A stretch of DNA of 64,000 nucleotides from Spirochaetales bacterium. GTDB lineage: Bacteria > Spirochaetota > Spirochaetia > DSM-2461. Both the position numbers and the translations under genes were made by a program. Each line of letters begins with the position of its first letter. Within the stretch, counting starts at the first letter, position 1. The notes below the pieces were generated by a model that ran no database searches, was not told the DNA's origin, and saw nothing but the letters and a program-made list of their open reading frames with translations. The stretch is from assembly GCA_003247135.1 (NCBI GenBank), contig QKAW01000006.1, forward strand, positions 1-64,000, written 5' to 3'. Below, one piece after another: positions 46,783-54,407 of the stretch.

Positions 46783-47214
46783 ATGAAAAAGCTTTTATTA
46801 ATTTCTTTGGTGCTAATAGCATCAAGTTTTTTCACAGTTAGTGCTGTAACAGTTGGTGGTTTAGGTAAATTTTATCCATCAGGTTTTTCTGGAACATTCA
46901 GCATGGATAAAGTTGAAGTTGAGTTAAGTATTACTGATCTATTTAGTGGTAAACTTGATTTAAGTGCTGACTATTCCTTGTTTACAAAAGGGTTAGGTTC
47001 AAATTTCTTTATGGATTTTGGAGTAGGAGCAGGAATTACCTTTAATCAGTCAGGTTTTGGATTGAATGTAATTGCACCTTTTGAATTTGGATTTAAAATT
47101 AAAGAGATTCTAAAAGGTATGGATATCTATCTTCAGCCTAAGGTTGTTATTCCTTTATATCCAAAACCATCTTTCAGTTTTGAAGCGGGTCTTGGAGTTA
47201 GAGTAGGACTTTGA
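46783..47214 (+). CDS. small envelope protein with signal peptide
   Basis: 143 residues: signal peptide (KKLLLISLVLIASSFFTVSA), then a glycine-rich, alternating beta segment (GLGKFYPSGFSGTFSMD, FFMDFGVGAGITF) ending GVRVGL, suggesting a small outer-membrane barrel or periplasmic beta protein. ATGGAG precedes the ATG. Its last four bases overlap the TTG start of the next gene; both products are alike in style and may form one unit. Family not recognised. Confidence 0.6.
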   Translation: MKKLLLISLVLIASSFFTVSAVTVGGLGKFYPSGFSGTFSMDKVEVELSITDLFSGKLDLSADYSLFTKGLGSNFFMDFGVGAGITFNQSGFGLNVIAPFEFGFKIKEILKGMDIYLQPKVVIPLYPKPSFSFEAGLGVRVGL

Positions 47215-47693
47215 GTCTAAAAAGATCTATAACCATAGTATTTATTACACTCCTGGCTGTAGGGATTTCTGCTGCTGAACCTAAATATTTCCAATTTTCT
47301 CCTAAGGAAAAGGGAAACAGCTATATTAGTGCAGATGTAGGAACCCAGGCAGGATTGTCATTAATTTCCGGGAGTATGCAACTTGGGTTTGCATACTCCC
47401 TTGTTGAAAAAAACAGTTTTTATATTACTACTGATTTCCTACCAATAACTCTTACACTATTTGAAACACTGAATTTTAAGTGTGGAGTAGGGGGAGGAAT
47501 ACTCTTTATTCCTAATATTGATAATTTTGAATCATTTGCAATTTTAAAAATACCTTTTATTTTAGAATATAAAAATTTCTTTTTAAAATTTTTCCCTGTT
47601 ACCGGAGCTTCCATGTTCGAAAGGAATTATAAGCTGATATTGAGTAGTTCTGTCTATATTGGATATAAATTTGATCTTTTTATAGAGAAATAA
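47211..47693 (+). CDS. second small envelope protein with signal peptide
   Basis: 160 residues starting at TTG inside TTGA of the previous stop, with AGGA just before. Signal peptide SLKRSITIVFITLLAVGISA, then beta-strand alternation (SISGSMQLGFAYSLVE-like, ITTDFLPITLTLFE, GVGGGILFIPN) to a C-terminal strand GYKFDLFIEK. It resembles the preceding gene in plan and could be a distant tandem relative. Function unknown. It converges on asnS and shares a terminator hairpin with it. Confidence 0.55.
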   Translation: MSLKRSITIVFITLLAVGISAAEPKYFQFSPKEKGNSYISADVGTQAGLSLISGSMQLGFAYSLVEKNSFYITTDFLPITLTLFETLNFKCGVGGGILFIPNIDNFESFAILKIPFILEYKNFFLKFFPVTGASMFERNYKLILSSSVYIGYKFDLFIEK

Positions 47694-47716
47694 AAAAGGC
47701 CCCCTAAGGAGCCTTT
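47690..47716 (-). terminator. terminator shared by asnS and the convergent envelope gene
   Basis: AAAGGC-CC pairs with GG-GCCTTT around a short loop. On the minus strand it runs into TTTTTTATTT, the best-formed side; the plus side has a weaker AT-rich tail. Confidence 0.75.
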
Positions 47717-47718
47717 GA

Positions 47719-49095
47719 TTAAAATTTTAAGTTTTTAGTTGTTCTTGGGAAAGGAATAACATCTCGAATATTTTCCATACCTGTTACATACATAATTAAT
47801 CGGGCAAAACCAAGTCCAAACCCTGAGTGTGGAACAGTTCCATATTTTCTTAAGTCTAGATACCAGTAATACTCTTCGGGATTAAGGCCAACATCTACAA
47901 TCTTTTTGTATAGTGTATCATAATCATCCTCTCTTTGAGCTCCTCCAATAATTTCACCCAGTCTTGGAACAAGTACATCCACGCCTCTTACAGTTTTCCC
48001 ATCATCATTTAACTTCATATAGAAGGCTTTAATATCTTTTGGATAATCTGTAACAGCTACTGCACCATTAAAGTGTTTTGTTATATATTTTTCATGCTCA
48101 GTCTGAAGATCAATACCCCAACTTACCGGGAATTGGAATTCCTCATCAGCATTTTCAAGTATACTAATTGCTTCTGTATATGTGATTCTCTTAAATGTAC
48201 TATTAATTACATCCTGAAGTTTTTTAATTACGCCCTTTTCAATTCTGGAATCAAAAAACTCCATATCTTCCTGACAGTTGTCAAGAACATATTGAAATAC
48301 ATATTTAAGGAAGGATTCAGCTATATCAATATTAAGATCCAGATCACAAAATGCCATTTCAGGTTCTATCATCCAGAATTCTGCCAAATGTTTTGTAGTG
48401 TTTGAGTTTTCAGCTCTAAAAGTTGGTCCAAATGTATAAATATTACCTAATGCTGTTGCATAGGTCTCTCCACACAACTGTCCACTAACAGTTAACGAAG
48501 CTTTTTTTCCAAAAAAATCTTTTGTATAGTCTAATTCACCAGTTATTTTGTCAATTGGAAGAGTTGTTACCTGGAACATCTCTCCGGCACCTTCACAATC
48601 ACTCTCAGTAATTATAGGTGTATTAACATATAAAAAGCCATTTTCCTGGAAATATTTATGTATTGCATAGGCCATTGCATTTCTAACCCTGGCAACAGCT
48701 GCAAATGTATTACTTCTTGGTCTTAAGTGGGCAATGTCTCTTAAAAATTCAAATGAGTGTCTCTTCTTCTGTAATGGGTAGTCATCGGGAGCTTCTCCAT
48801 AAACTGTTATATCTGTAGCCTGAACTTCAACAGTTTGACCTTGCCCTAGTGATTCTACTAAAATTCCTGAAACAGCGCAGCTGGCACCTGTATTTAGCTT
48901 ATTTATTGTATCTAGCAAAGTATTATTAGCTGTCTCTTTATCAATAATGATCTGTATATTATTCATACAAGACCCGTCATTTAAAGCAATAAAGCATACT
49001 GATTTAGAATCTCTTTTTGTTCTAACCCAACCTTTTACTGTAATTTCCTGTCCTGTTGCAGGGGTTTGTAGTATCTCTTTTATTCGTTTTTCCAT
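47719..49095 (-). CDS. asnS: asparaginyl-tRNA synthetase
   Basis: Charges tRNA-Asn with asparagine. 458 residues, normal length: N-terminal OB-fold anticodon-binding domain (VKGWVRTKRDSKSVCFIALNDGS), then the class II core with LRPRSNTFAAVARVRNAM and the C-terminal motif GFGLGFARLIMYVTGMENIRDVIPFPR. The Asn rather than Asp type follows from the overall match and the FPRTTKNLKF end. TTGCCA-17-CATAAT ends only nine bases before the ATG and no Shine-Dalgarno is present, so the mRNA is nearly leaderless. Confidence 0.93.
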   Translation of the reverse strand: MEKRIKEILQTPATGQEITVKGWVRTKRDSKSVCFIALNDGSCMNNIQIIIDKETANNTLLDTINKLNTGASCAVSGILVESLGQGQTVEVQATDITVYGEAPDDYPLQKKRHSFEFLRDIAHLRPRSNTFAAVARVRNAMAYAIHKYFQENGFLYVNTPIITESDCEGAGEMFQVTTLPIDKITGELDYTKDFFGKKASLTVSGQLCGETYATALGNIYTFGPTFRAENSNTTKHLAEFWMIEPEMAFCDLDLNIDIAESFLKYVFQYVLDNCQEDMEFFDSRIEKGVIKKLQDVINSTFKRITYTEAISILENADEEFQFPVSWGIDLQTEHEKYITKHFNGAVAVTDYPKDIKAFYMKLNDDGKTVRGVDVLVPRLGEIIGGAQREDDYDTLYKKIVDVGLNPEEYYWYLDLRKYGTVPHSGFGLGFARLIMYVTGMENIRDVIPFPRTTKNLKF

Positions 49096-49104
49096 AATGT
49101 TGTT

Positions 49105-49133
49105 ATTATGTTGAAAATTTTATTAAATGGCAA
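49105..49133 (-). promoter_or_regulatory. promoter of asnS
   Basis: Minus strand TTGCCA (49133-49128) and CATAAT (49110-49105), 17 bases apart, nine bases before the ATG. Confidence 0.6.
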
Positions 49134-49212
49134 TATATATATCTGACTCTTGTTCTGGGAAAAACTTTTTTTACTTAATTTATTTTCTCTGGGTATATAT
49201 AACTTGTTTAAG

Positions 49213-49995
49213 CTACCAAGTTATAAGTTTATCTGTAAATATTTTCTTATTTTCATCCCAAAAAGTTAAAAAATAGTGTTGGATGTCTAGAAAATACTTT
49301 TTTTGTATCAGTGCAGCTGTAGTACCTATATATCTGTAGTGCCATGGTTCCCACATATAGGTTGTTTCACTCTCCATTCCCTCTGGATATGAAAGTGTAA
49401 AACCATATTTCCAGCTATTTTTGTATAGCCATTTTCCTGCATCTGTGAAAGCGTAGGAAGGTTTTATTGAACCAAAATCTATTGCGGTTGCCAATTGGTG
49501 TTGACTGGCTCCAGGATATGCCACCCTTTTTGATGCTTCCTCTTCTCCATGATAGTTTTTCATGTTTGTAAAAATTTGATCCTGAAATTTATAATCTCTG
49601 TATGTTGAAGCTATAAATATATCTATACCCTCCTTTTTTGCATCATTGGACATGTTTATTAAATCATCCAAGCCTGTTTTTGCAAAAAGCATGGTTTTAT
49701 ACCTGGTGTGTAAATTATAATCTGAAAGATTAATCATCTCTTTAGGAATATAATTACTGGATAATCGATGGTTTTTGTCCACCAGTTCAAGAATTGTGGT
49801 GTCTGAAGCAAGTAGTTCATCTATTAATTCCAGGAAATTATAACTATCTTTAAGAATTGAAGTTTTAATTTGATTATTCTGGTTACTAAGAATATTTTCC
49901 ATAAGTTTAATATCTATATCAAATTGGGGATGAATATTTTGAGTATATAAATTAAGGCTAATTAAAAAAAATAGTGTGAGATATAAAAATTTCAT
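49213..49995 (-). CDS. VanY/M15B-type D-alanyl-D-alanine carboxypeptidase
   Basis: 260 residues; signal peptide MKFLYLTLFFLISLNLYTQ, so periplasmic. The LAS-family zinc motifs are present: SQHQLATAIDFGS (His and Asp ligands of the SxHxxGxAxD pattern, with Ala for Gly) and EPWHYRYIG (second His). It should trim or recycle D-Ala-ended peptidoglycan peptides. Nine bases follow the stop of the EcfT-like gene to its start on the same strand, so it belongs to the same minus-strand operon. Confidence 0.85.
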   Translation of the reverse strand: MKFLYLTLFFLISLNLYTQNIHPQFDIDIKLMENILSNQNNQIKTSILKDSYNFLELIDELLASDTTILELVDKNHRLSSNYIPKEMINLSDYNLHTRYKTMLFAKTGLDDLINMSNDAKKEGIDIFIASTYRDYKFQDQIFTNMKNYHGEEEASKRVAYPGASQHQLATAIDFGSIKPSYAFTDAGKWLYKNSWKYGFTLSYPEGMESETTYMWEPWHYRYIGTTAALIQKKYFLDIQHYFLTFWDENKKIFTDKLITW

Positions 49996-50003
49996 ACTAA
50001 AAA

Positions 50004-50579
50004 CTAAAAAGTTAACAGGTATTTGTCAATAAGCAAGATTAAAGTGGTAGCAATTAATAGAAAGAATTTATTTGTATTATTGGTTTTAATATTGGTATTA
50101 GTAGTTTTTTCATCTTTTATATGGGTTAATTCCATAAGTTTAGTGTCTATCTGATCCATGAAATTTTTAAAAACAACTCTATTTCCTGATGTTAACTGAT
50201 TAAAATAAAAAAAAGTATCACTTATTATCTCTCCGGCAACACCTCTAAACTTTACTGATTTTAGAGAAATGTTTTTTGATATATAAAGAAGCCCTATTAA
50301 GATACTGGCTCTGTTAATACCAGATAATAATGCTCCTTTAGTTATTGCCTGTGGTCCAATTTTAAATAGAATTAATCCTTGGGGAGATAACAAATTTATC
50401 AAAATAATTGAAAAAAGTAGAATAATATTGGGAAGAAGTTTTACCCTGAATCCTGAAAAAATAGAGTAAATAATATATATTACAGCCATTAATAATTTAA
50501 GGAGAGGATTTGTTATTAATAGAAAGAGTAATATAGGAAGCAGCCCTGTAATCAGTTTAATAAAATACTCCTTATCCAT
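50004..50579 (-). CDS. EcfT/CbiQ-like membrane protein
   Basis: 191 residues with about five hydrophobic segments, then a charged cytoplasmic tail (about 130-170) and a final helix. The texture, with GALLSGINRASILIGLLYISKNI, recalls the T component of energy-coupling factor transporters, but the family's Ala-Arg-Gly motifs are not clear, so this call is tentative. It overlaps the upstream Gx gene by 28 bases. Context (Gx, NusG-II, ApbE) suggests a part in moving a flavin or similar cofactor across the membrane. Start ATG at 50579 has no good ribosome binding site. Confidence 0.45.
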   Translation of the reverse strand: MDKEYFIKLITGLLPILLFLLITNPLLKLLMAVIYIIYSIFSGFRVKLLPNIILLFSIILINLLSPQGLILFKIGPQAITKGALLSGINRASILIGLLYISKNISLKSVKFRGVAGEIISDTFFYFNQLTSGNRVVFKNFMDQIDTKLMELTHIKDEKTTNTNIKTNNTNKFFLLIATTLILLIDKYLLTF

Positions 50580-51067
50580 TTAGATGATGAAATAAATTTA
50601 TTTGTTAGGTGCCCAATTATAGAGCCTGTAATTAACCCGGATATGAGAAGTGGAAGTCCAATAAATTTGGCTCCGCTACCTAAAAGTATAGTCGCAAGGT
50701 AAATTTGTACCAAGTTGCTGCAAAGAGCTCCTGCAACACCTAAACCAATCATAGATACACTCTCTTTTAAGACTCTTTTTAAAAGAAGCATAACCAGGCC
50801 ACTGGATAATGAACCTGAAATAGAGTATAAAAAGACCCAACTAAATATTGTTCCTCCAATAAGTGATGCACCAACAGATTTAACACAGATTAAAATAATA
50901 GTCTCTTTAGGTGTAAGAAGTATTAGTGATATCATTATCGGAATATTGGCTATTCCTATTTTTAGAAATGGTATAGGTTTAGGTATAACATATTCAATTA
51001 ATGATAAAAATAGTGCTAAAGCACCAAGAATTGATATTATTTTATTTCTATTAATATGCAAGGACAT
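50552..51067 (-). CDS. Gx transporter family protein
   Basis: 171 residues with five or six hydrophobic segments. ALALFLSLIEYVIPKPIPFLKIGIANI is the hallmark of the Gx family, often annotated as heptaprenyl diphosphate synthase component I but related to ECF-transporter S components. GAGG just precedes the ATG. It overlaps NusG-II by 17 bases and the EcfT-like gene by 28. The substrate is not known; with ApbE next door, flavin is a reasonable guess. Confidence 0.85.
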   Translation of the reverse strand: MSLHINRNKIISILGALALFLSLIEYVIPKPIPFLKIGIANIPIMISLILLTPKETIILICVKSVGASLIGGTIFSWVFLYSISGSLSSGLVMLLLKRVLKESVSMIGLGVAGALCSNLVQIYLATILLGSGAKFIGLPLLISGLITGSIIGHLTNKFISSSKWIRSILLN

Positions 51068-51416
51068 CTACCTCACTATTCTCTTTACCTATTATGGTTA
51101 CTAGGACTCTATTGGGAAGACAGGCGGAACTCTCTCCATTTTTATTAATTTCTCCAATCTGAATACAGGTTTTATTTGTACAGGCTGAGTCAATTATTGC
51201 TGCACTTCCATCCTTAATTTCTACAGTTGTTGTTCCCAAAGATCCATTAAAAACTTCTGTTTCATCTCTATCTAATGGGTACAAATACTCTTTACCCTCT
51301 ACTTCAACCTTAACATAACTGATACTATTATCACTACTTAATGTATTAATAAAAAAAAGAGTAATCGTAATTAGTGAAACAAAAACAAGAACCACATCAA
51401 AGGGTTTTAATATCAT
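51051..51416 (-). CDS. NusG domain II-containing protein
   Basis: 121 residues: N-terminal signal anchor (about 8-27) and a small beta domain containing SACTNKTCIQIGEI and ACLPNRVLVTI, the NusG-II (DUF1312) pattern with three Cys. Membrane-tethered, facing outward. No Shine-Dalgarno; TTAACA-18-TATACT lies seven bases before the ATG, so a leaderless mRNA is likely. It is the first gene of a minus-strand operon with Gx, the EcfT-like and VanY genes and diverges from apbE, with which the family usually occurs. Confidence 0.85.
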   Translation of the reverse strand: MILKPFDVVLVFVSLITITLFFINTLSSDNSISYVKVEVEGKEYLYPLDRDETEVFNGSLGTTTVEIKDGSAAIIDSACTNKTCIQIGEINKNGESSACLPNRVLVTIIGKENSEVDVLAY

Positions 51417-51423
51417 ATTTAGG

Positions 51424-51453
51424 AGTATATATTGTTCAGGCTTATTTTGTTAA
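51424..51453 (-). promoter_or_regulatory. promoter of the NusG-II/Gx operon
   Basis: On the minus strand TTAACA is followed after 18 bases by TATACT, seven bases before the NusG-II ATG at 51416. It overlaps the apbE ribosome binding site on the other strand. Confidence 0.5.
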
Positions 51454-52448
51454 GGAATTTTTTAATAATAACTTCACTATTTATTTTATACAGCTGTTCA
51501 AATATAAAAGTTAAACAAAACAGGGATTTTATAGCTTTAAATACTACTTGTAAAATTACGATTTTCGATTTTGAAAGGATCAATTACGATGAGATAATAG
51601 ATTTGATTGATAAGTATGAATCCCTGTTAAGTGCCCACAGAGTTGGTAGTGATATCTATATAATAAACAGTTTAGCAGGAGAGAAATTTTATACTCCCGA
51701 CAGATTAACATTGGAATTGATTAAAAAAGGAATAGAGTTTTGTGAATTATCCAGGGGAGAGTTTGATATTTCTATTGGTCCTTTAGTCAATTTATGGGAT
51801 GTGGGGGAGAGATCATCAGTTCCTGATAGTAATAAAATTAAATTACTTACTAATTTAGTTAACTATAAAAATATCATAATTAAAGATGATGGTAGTGTTA
51901 TGTTGGAAAGGGCAGGTATGGCAATTGATTTGGGAGCAATAGCAAAAGGGTATATAGCTACTTTGGTTAAGAAACATTTAATTGAACTTGGTGTAAAATC
52001 AGCAATTATCAATTTAGGTGGAAATATTGATATTATCGGGATGCGGCCAGATGGTAAAAACTGGAATATCGGTATACAACACCCGAGAAAACCACATGGG
52101 GAGTTTGTCGGGATATTAAGTACAAACAATTTGTCCATTGTCTCCAGTGGAGATTATGAGAGGTTTTTTGAGGGTGATGGTGTTAGATATCACCATATTT
52201 TAGACCCTTTTACAGGTTATCCAAGGGATGGGGATATTATCGGATCAACTGTTATTACATCAGACTCATTAGATTGTGATGGGTTATCAACTATAACCTT
52301 TGGAAAAGATATTAGATATATTAAAGAACTCAGGAGTAGAAAAGATTTTGAAGGTGTATTTGTTTTAAGGGATAAAACTGTTTATATTACTCCAGGACTG
52401 GTTAACTCCTTTACTCTTAAGGATGAAACCTATAAAATTATCCCATGA
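51432..52448 (+). CDS. apbE: FAD:protein FMN transferase (ApbE), lipoprotein
   Basis: Attaches FMN from FAD to Thr/Ser of flavinylation motifs outside the inner membrane. 338 residues: signal peptide ending in the lipobox LYSC (Cys22), so membrane-anchored; then GEFDISIGPLVNLW, AIDLGAIAKGYIA, INLGGNIDIIG and HILDPFTGYP, all ApbE signatures. Start is TTG with AGGAG six bases before. Natural targets here are RnfD and RnfG. The stop overlaps the next gene (ATGA). Confidence 0.95.
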   Translation: MFRLILLRNFLIITSLFILYSCSNIKVKQNRDFIALNTTCKITIFDFERINYDEIIDLIDKYESLLSAHRVGSDIYIINSLAGEKFYTPDRLTLELIKKGIEFCELSRGEFDISIGPLVNLWDVGERSSVPDSNKIKLLTNLVNYKNIIIKDDGSVMLERAGMAIDLGAIAKGYIATLVKKHLIELGVKSAIINLGGNIDIIGMRPDGKNWNIGIQHPRKPHGEFVGILSTNNLSIVSSGDYERFFEGDGVRYHHILDPFTGYPRDGDIIGSTVITSDSLDCDGLSTITFGKDIRYIKELRSRKDFEGVFVLRDKTVYITPGLVNSFTLKDETYKIIP

Positions 52449-52780
52449 ACATACAGGTAATTGGTACAAAGAAATGCAAGGACACTCAGAAAACTGAGAG
52501 ATTCTTAAAAGATAGATCAGTTAAATATCATTTTGCAGATTTAAATGAACGTGGAATAAGCGTTGGAGAGCTGACAAAAATTGCATCTGGACGTGACCCT
52601 GAAGATTTAATTAATAAAAACTCCAAAATATATAAACAGAAAGGCTTTATGTATATGGAGTATAATCCTCTGGAGGAGATTCTGGAAAACCCTGATCTAC
52701 TTATAACACCAGTTATAAGAAGTGGTAATAAAGTTATTATTGGTTTTAATGAAAAATCTTTAAAAGAGTTAATTTTATAA
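52445..52780 (+). CDS. ArsC/Spx-like thioredoxin-fold protein
   Basis: 111 residues, ArsC/YffB family: IGTKKCKDTQKTERFLKDR with one N-terminal Cys (Cys11) and the later ITPVIRSGNKVIIGFN motif. It lacks the second Cys of the CxxC found in Spx. Probably a glutathione- or thioredoxin-dependent reductase or a non-enzymatic regulator; substrate unknown. Coupled to apbE by a four-base overlap, and the MBL gene follows at once. Confidence 0.85.
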   Translation: MNIQVIGTKKCKDTQKTERFLKDRSVKYHFADLNERGISVGELTKIASGRDPEDLINKNSKIYKQKGFMYMEYNPLEEILENPDLLITPVIRSGNKVIIGFNEKSLKELIL

Positions 52781-53542
52781 ATGAGATATGCGGTAATTGG
52801 TTCTGGTTCTTCTGCTAACTCATATATTTTTGAATCAGGGAGTAGTCTCTATGTGATAGATAATGGTTTCTCATTAAGGGAGTTTAAATCCAGAGTCTCT
52901 AACCTCGGTTTTAAATATACTGATATAAAGGCTATATTTTTAACCCACATTCACTCAGATCACTCAAAGGGAGTAGGGGCTTTATCCCGTGATTTGGAAA
53001 TTCCTGTTTATGCACACCATGAAACAAAAGGTGATTTTTATCAGCATAAACCTGTTGAACCTTTTAAACACTATGTAATTGACGACTTAAATATTATGCC
53101 ATTTGAACTATCCCACGATGCTGAAAATTCAATAAGTTACTATTTTAAAATAGGGGAGACCAGGTATACACTTATTACAGATACAGGGGTTGTTACTCCC
53201 GAGATGTATAAACTTGCAAAGCGGTCAGATATTCTCTTTTTAGAAGCAAACTACTCAGAAGATATGCTTGAAAATGGACCTTATCCTCAATTTTTAAAGA
53301 GAAGAATCAAATCTGATTATGGACATCTCTCTAATTTAGCAGCAATTAATCTTCTGAATGAACTATCTGACGATGTAGAGAGTTCAACGTCCTATGTCTA
53401 TTTGTGCCATCTCTCAAAGAATAATAATAGTATCGATGCGGTTAAATCAGATTTTAATGAACACTACATAGGTGATATTCCATATAGAATTTGTAATAGA
53501 GATGAGTCCGTCTCTTTTTCCGAAAGATTATTGGTTAATTAA
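52781..53542 (+). CDS. MBL-fold metallohydrolase (YycJ/WalJ-like)
   Basis: 253 residues; dinuclear metal motif HIHSDHSKG (about 56-64), then GSSANSYI at the N-terminus, LITDTGV and YLCHLSKNNN. The pattern fits the YycJ/WalJ subgroup linked to cell-wall and replication control, possibly a nuclease. Third gene of the apbE operon, starting one base after the previous stop, with no good ribosome binding site, so it depends on coupling. Confidence 0.85.
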   Translation: MRYAVIGSGSSANSYIFESGSSLYVIDNGFSLREFKSRVSNLGFKYTDIKAIFLTHIHSDHSKGVGALSRDLEIPVYAHHETKGDFYQHKPVEPFKHYVIDDLNIMPFELSHDAENSISYYFKIGETRYTLITDTGVVTPEMYKLAKRSDILFLEANYSEDMLENGPYPQFLKRRIKSDYGHLSNLAAINLLNELSDDVESSTSYVYLCHLSKNNNSIDAVKSDFNEHYIGDIPYRICNRDESVSFSERLLVN

Positions 53543-53567
53543 ACACAATTGTGGTATTTTTAACCAA
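53531..53567. promoter_or_regulatory. nested inverted repeats upstream of the sigma-54-like promoter
   Basis: TTGGTTAA (53531-53538) and TTAACCAA (53560-53567) enclose the perfect palindrome CACAATTGTG (53544-53553), nearly concentric. It lies about 65-100 bases before the predicted start, the usual place for a sigma-54 activator site. It also spans the end of the MBL gene, so a weak terminator is the alternative. Confidence 0.4.
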
Positions 53568-53606
53568 AATTTATTTAAATATTAACATTTTATTATTATA
53601 TTTTAA

Positions 53607-53622
53607 TTGGCATAAAAAATGC
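53607..53622 (+). promoter_or_regulatory. sigma-54-like (-24/-12) promoter
   Basis: TTGGCATAAAAAATGCA has GG (53609-53610) and GC (53621-53622) with exactly ten bases between, as in RpoN promoters. Predicted start is near 53634, about 12 bases before the ATG at 53646, next to GGATAGGAGG. Confidence 0.5.
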
Positions 53623-53645
53623 ATTAAAAGGGATAGGAGGCTTGT

Positions 53646-53906
53646 ATGCTTAGTTTATTATTCTTTGGTTTATTGTTGTTTTTTGGTGGTATGTTGCTGT
53701 TTAAAGTATTTTTCTTTATTTTAGGTGTTCTTTTTTGTGGTGCAGGTTTTATAATTAAAACAGTTGTATTCTTTATTCTGGTTCTGCCTGTATTACTTCT
53801 GTTTACACTTATAGTTGGTAATGTTTTCTCTCTATTCTGGATTATTATGATTCCAGTTTTCGGGGGGATTAGTTCTTTATTCAGAAATAAAAGAGGCTCC
53901 TTTTAG
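53646..53906 (+). CDS. small hydrophobic membrane protein
   Basis: 86 residues, almost wholly hydrophobic (two or three helices, about 2-30, 35-58, 60-78) with a basic C-terminal end RNKRGSF. Phe/Leu/Val-rich. Size and character recall PspG, the sigma-54-dependent phage-shock membrane protein of enterobacteria, but no family signature can be shown by eye. Excellent ribosome binding site (TAGGAGG). It has its own sigma-54-like promoter and is followed by a hairpin shared with convergent folA. Confidence 0.65.
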   Translation: MLSLLFFGLLLFFGGMLLFKVFFFILGVLFCGAGFIIKTVVFFILVLPVLLLFTLIVGNVFSLFWIIMIPVFGGISSLFRNKRGSF

Positions 53907-53939
53907 GCGTGAGCCTCCTTTAAGGAGTGAGTCTCTTTA
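53891..53939. terminator. complex hairpin between the small membrane gene and folA
   Basis: GAGGCTC (53894-53900) can pair with GAGCCTC (53912-53918), and AAAGAG with CTCTTT further out; CTCCTTTAAGGAG is also self-complementary. It lies between convergent genes, so a bidirectional terminator is likely. Confidence 0.5.
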
Positions 53940-54407
53940 TTTTCTTAAATATGTATTATATGAAAAAGTAAAATCACCTTTATCTGTAACTTTTTCAGAT
54001 TCTGAAAGTAACCAGTTATCATTTAGCTGGGGAAAGAATGTATCAGCTTCAAACTCTTTATCTATTTGAGTAATTAAAAGTTTATCCGCAATATTGATTG
54101 TCTGATTATAGATTTCTCCCCCACCAATAATAAAAATTTCTTCATTAGAAGGGTTATCAATCTCATCTATTGAGCTTATTACTTTTGCACCAGGGATTTC
54201 CAGATTTTTATTTCTGGTTAACACTATATTTTTTCTTTTTTTTAGTGGTCCATTTGGCAAGGATTCATAGGTTTTTCTCCCCATAACAACAGTATGACCG
54301 GTGGTAATTTTTTTAAATCTTGGGAGATCCCCGGGAATATGAACTAACAGGTTTCCACTCTTTCCAATACCTCGGTTTAAATCCATTGCAACTATAAGGG
54401 TAATCAT
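53937..54407 (-). CDS. folA: dihydrofolate reductase
   Basis: Reduces dihydrofolate produced by thymidylate synthase. About 156 residues: [34 protein letters not shown] and [12 protein letters not shown] are family hallmarks, with [11 protein letters not shown] later. The longer open frame to 54440 lies within thyA; I start at ATG 54407 with AAAGGAG upstream. It overlaps thyA by four bases (ATGA), the usual thyA-folA coupling. Confidence 0.93.
   Translation of the reverse strand: MITLIVAMDLNRGIGKSGNLLVHIPGDLPRFKKITTGHTVVMGRKTYESLPNGPLKKRKNIVLTRNKNLEIPGAKVISSIDEIDNPSNEEIFIIGGGEIYNQTINIADKLLITQIDKEFEADTFFPQLNDNWLLSESEKVTDKGDFTFSYNTYLRK

Noticed and set aside
48073-48405. 110-residue plus-strand frame inside asnS
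   Set aside because: Cys/Ile/Phe-rich antisense reading of a conserved synthetase.
50715-51104. 129-residue plus-strand frame opposite the Gx gene
   Set aside because: Antisense to a recognised membrane protein family; no start signal and no coding character.
53916-53928. CTCCTTTAAGGAG palindrome as an operator
   Set aside because: It sits between two convergent gene ends inside a larger hairpin, so a terminator is simpler.
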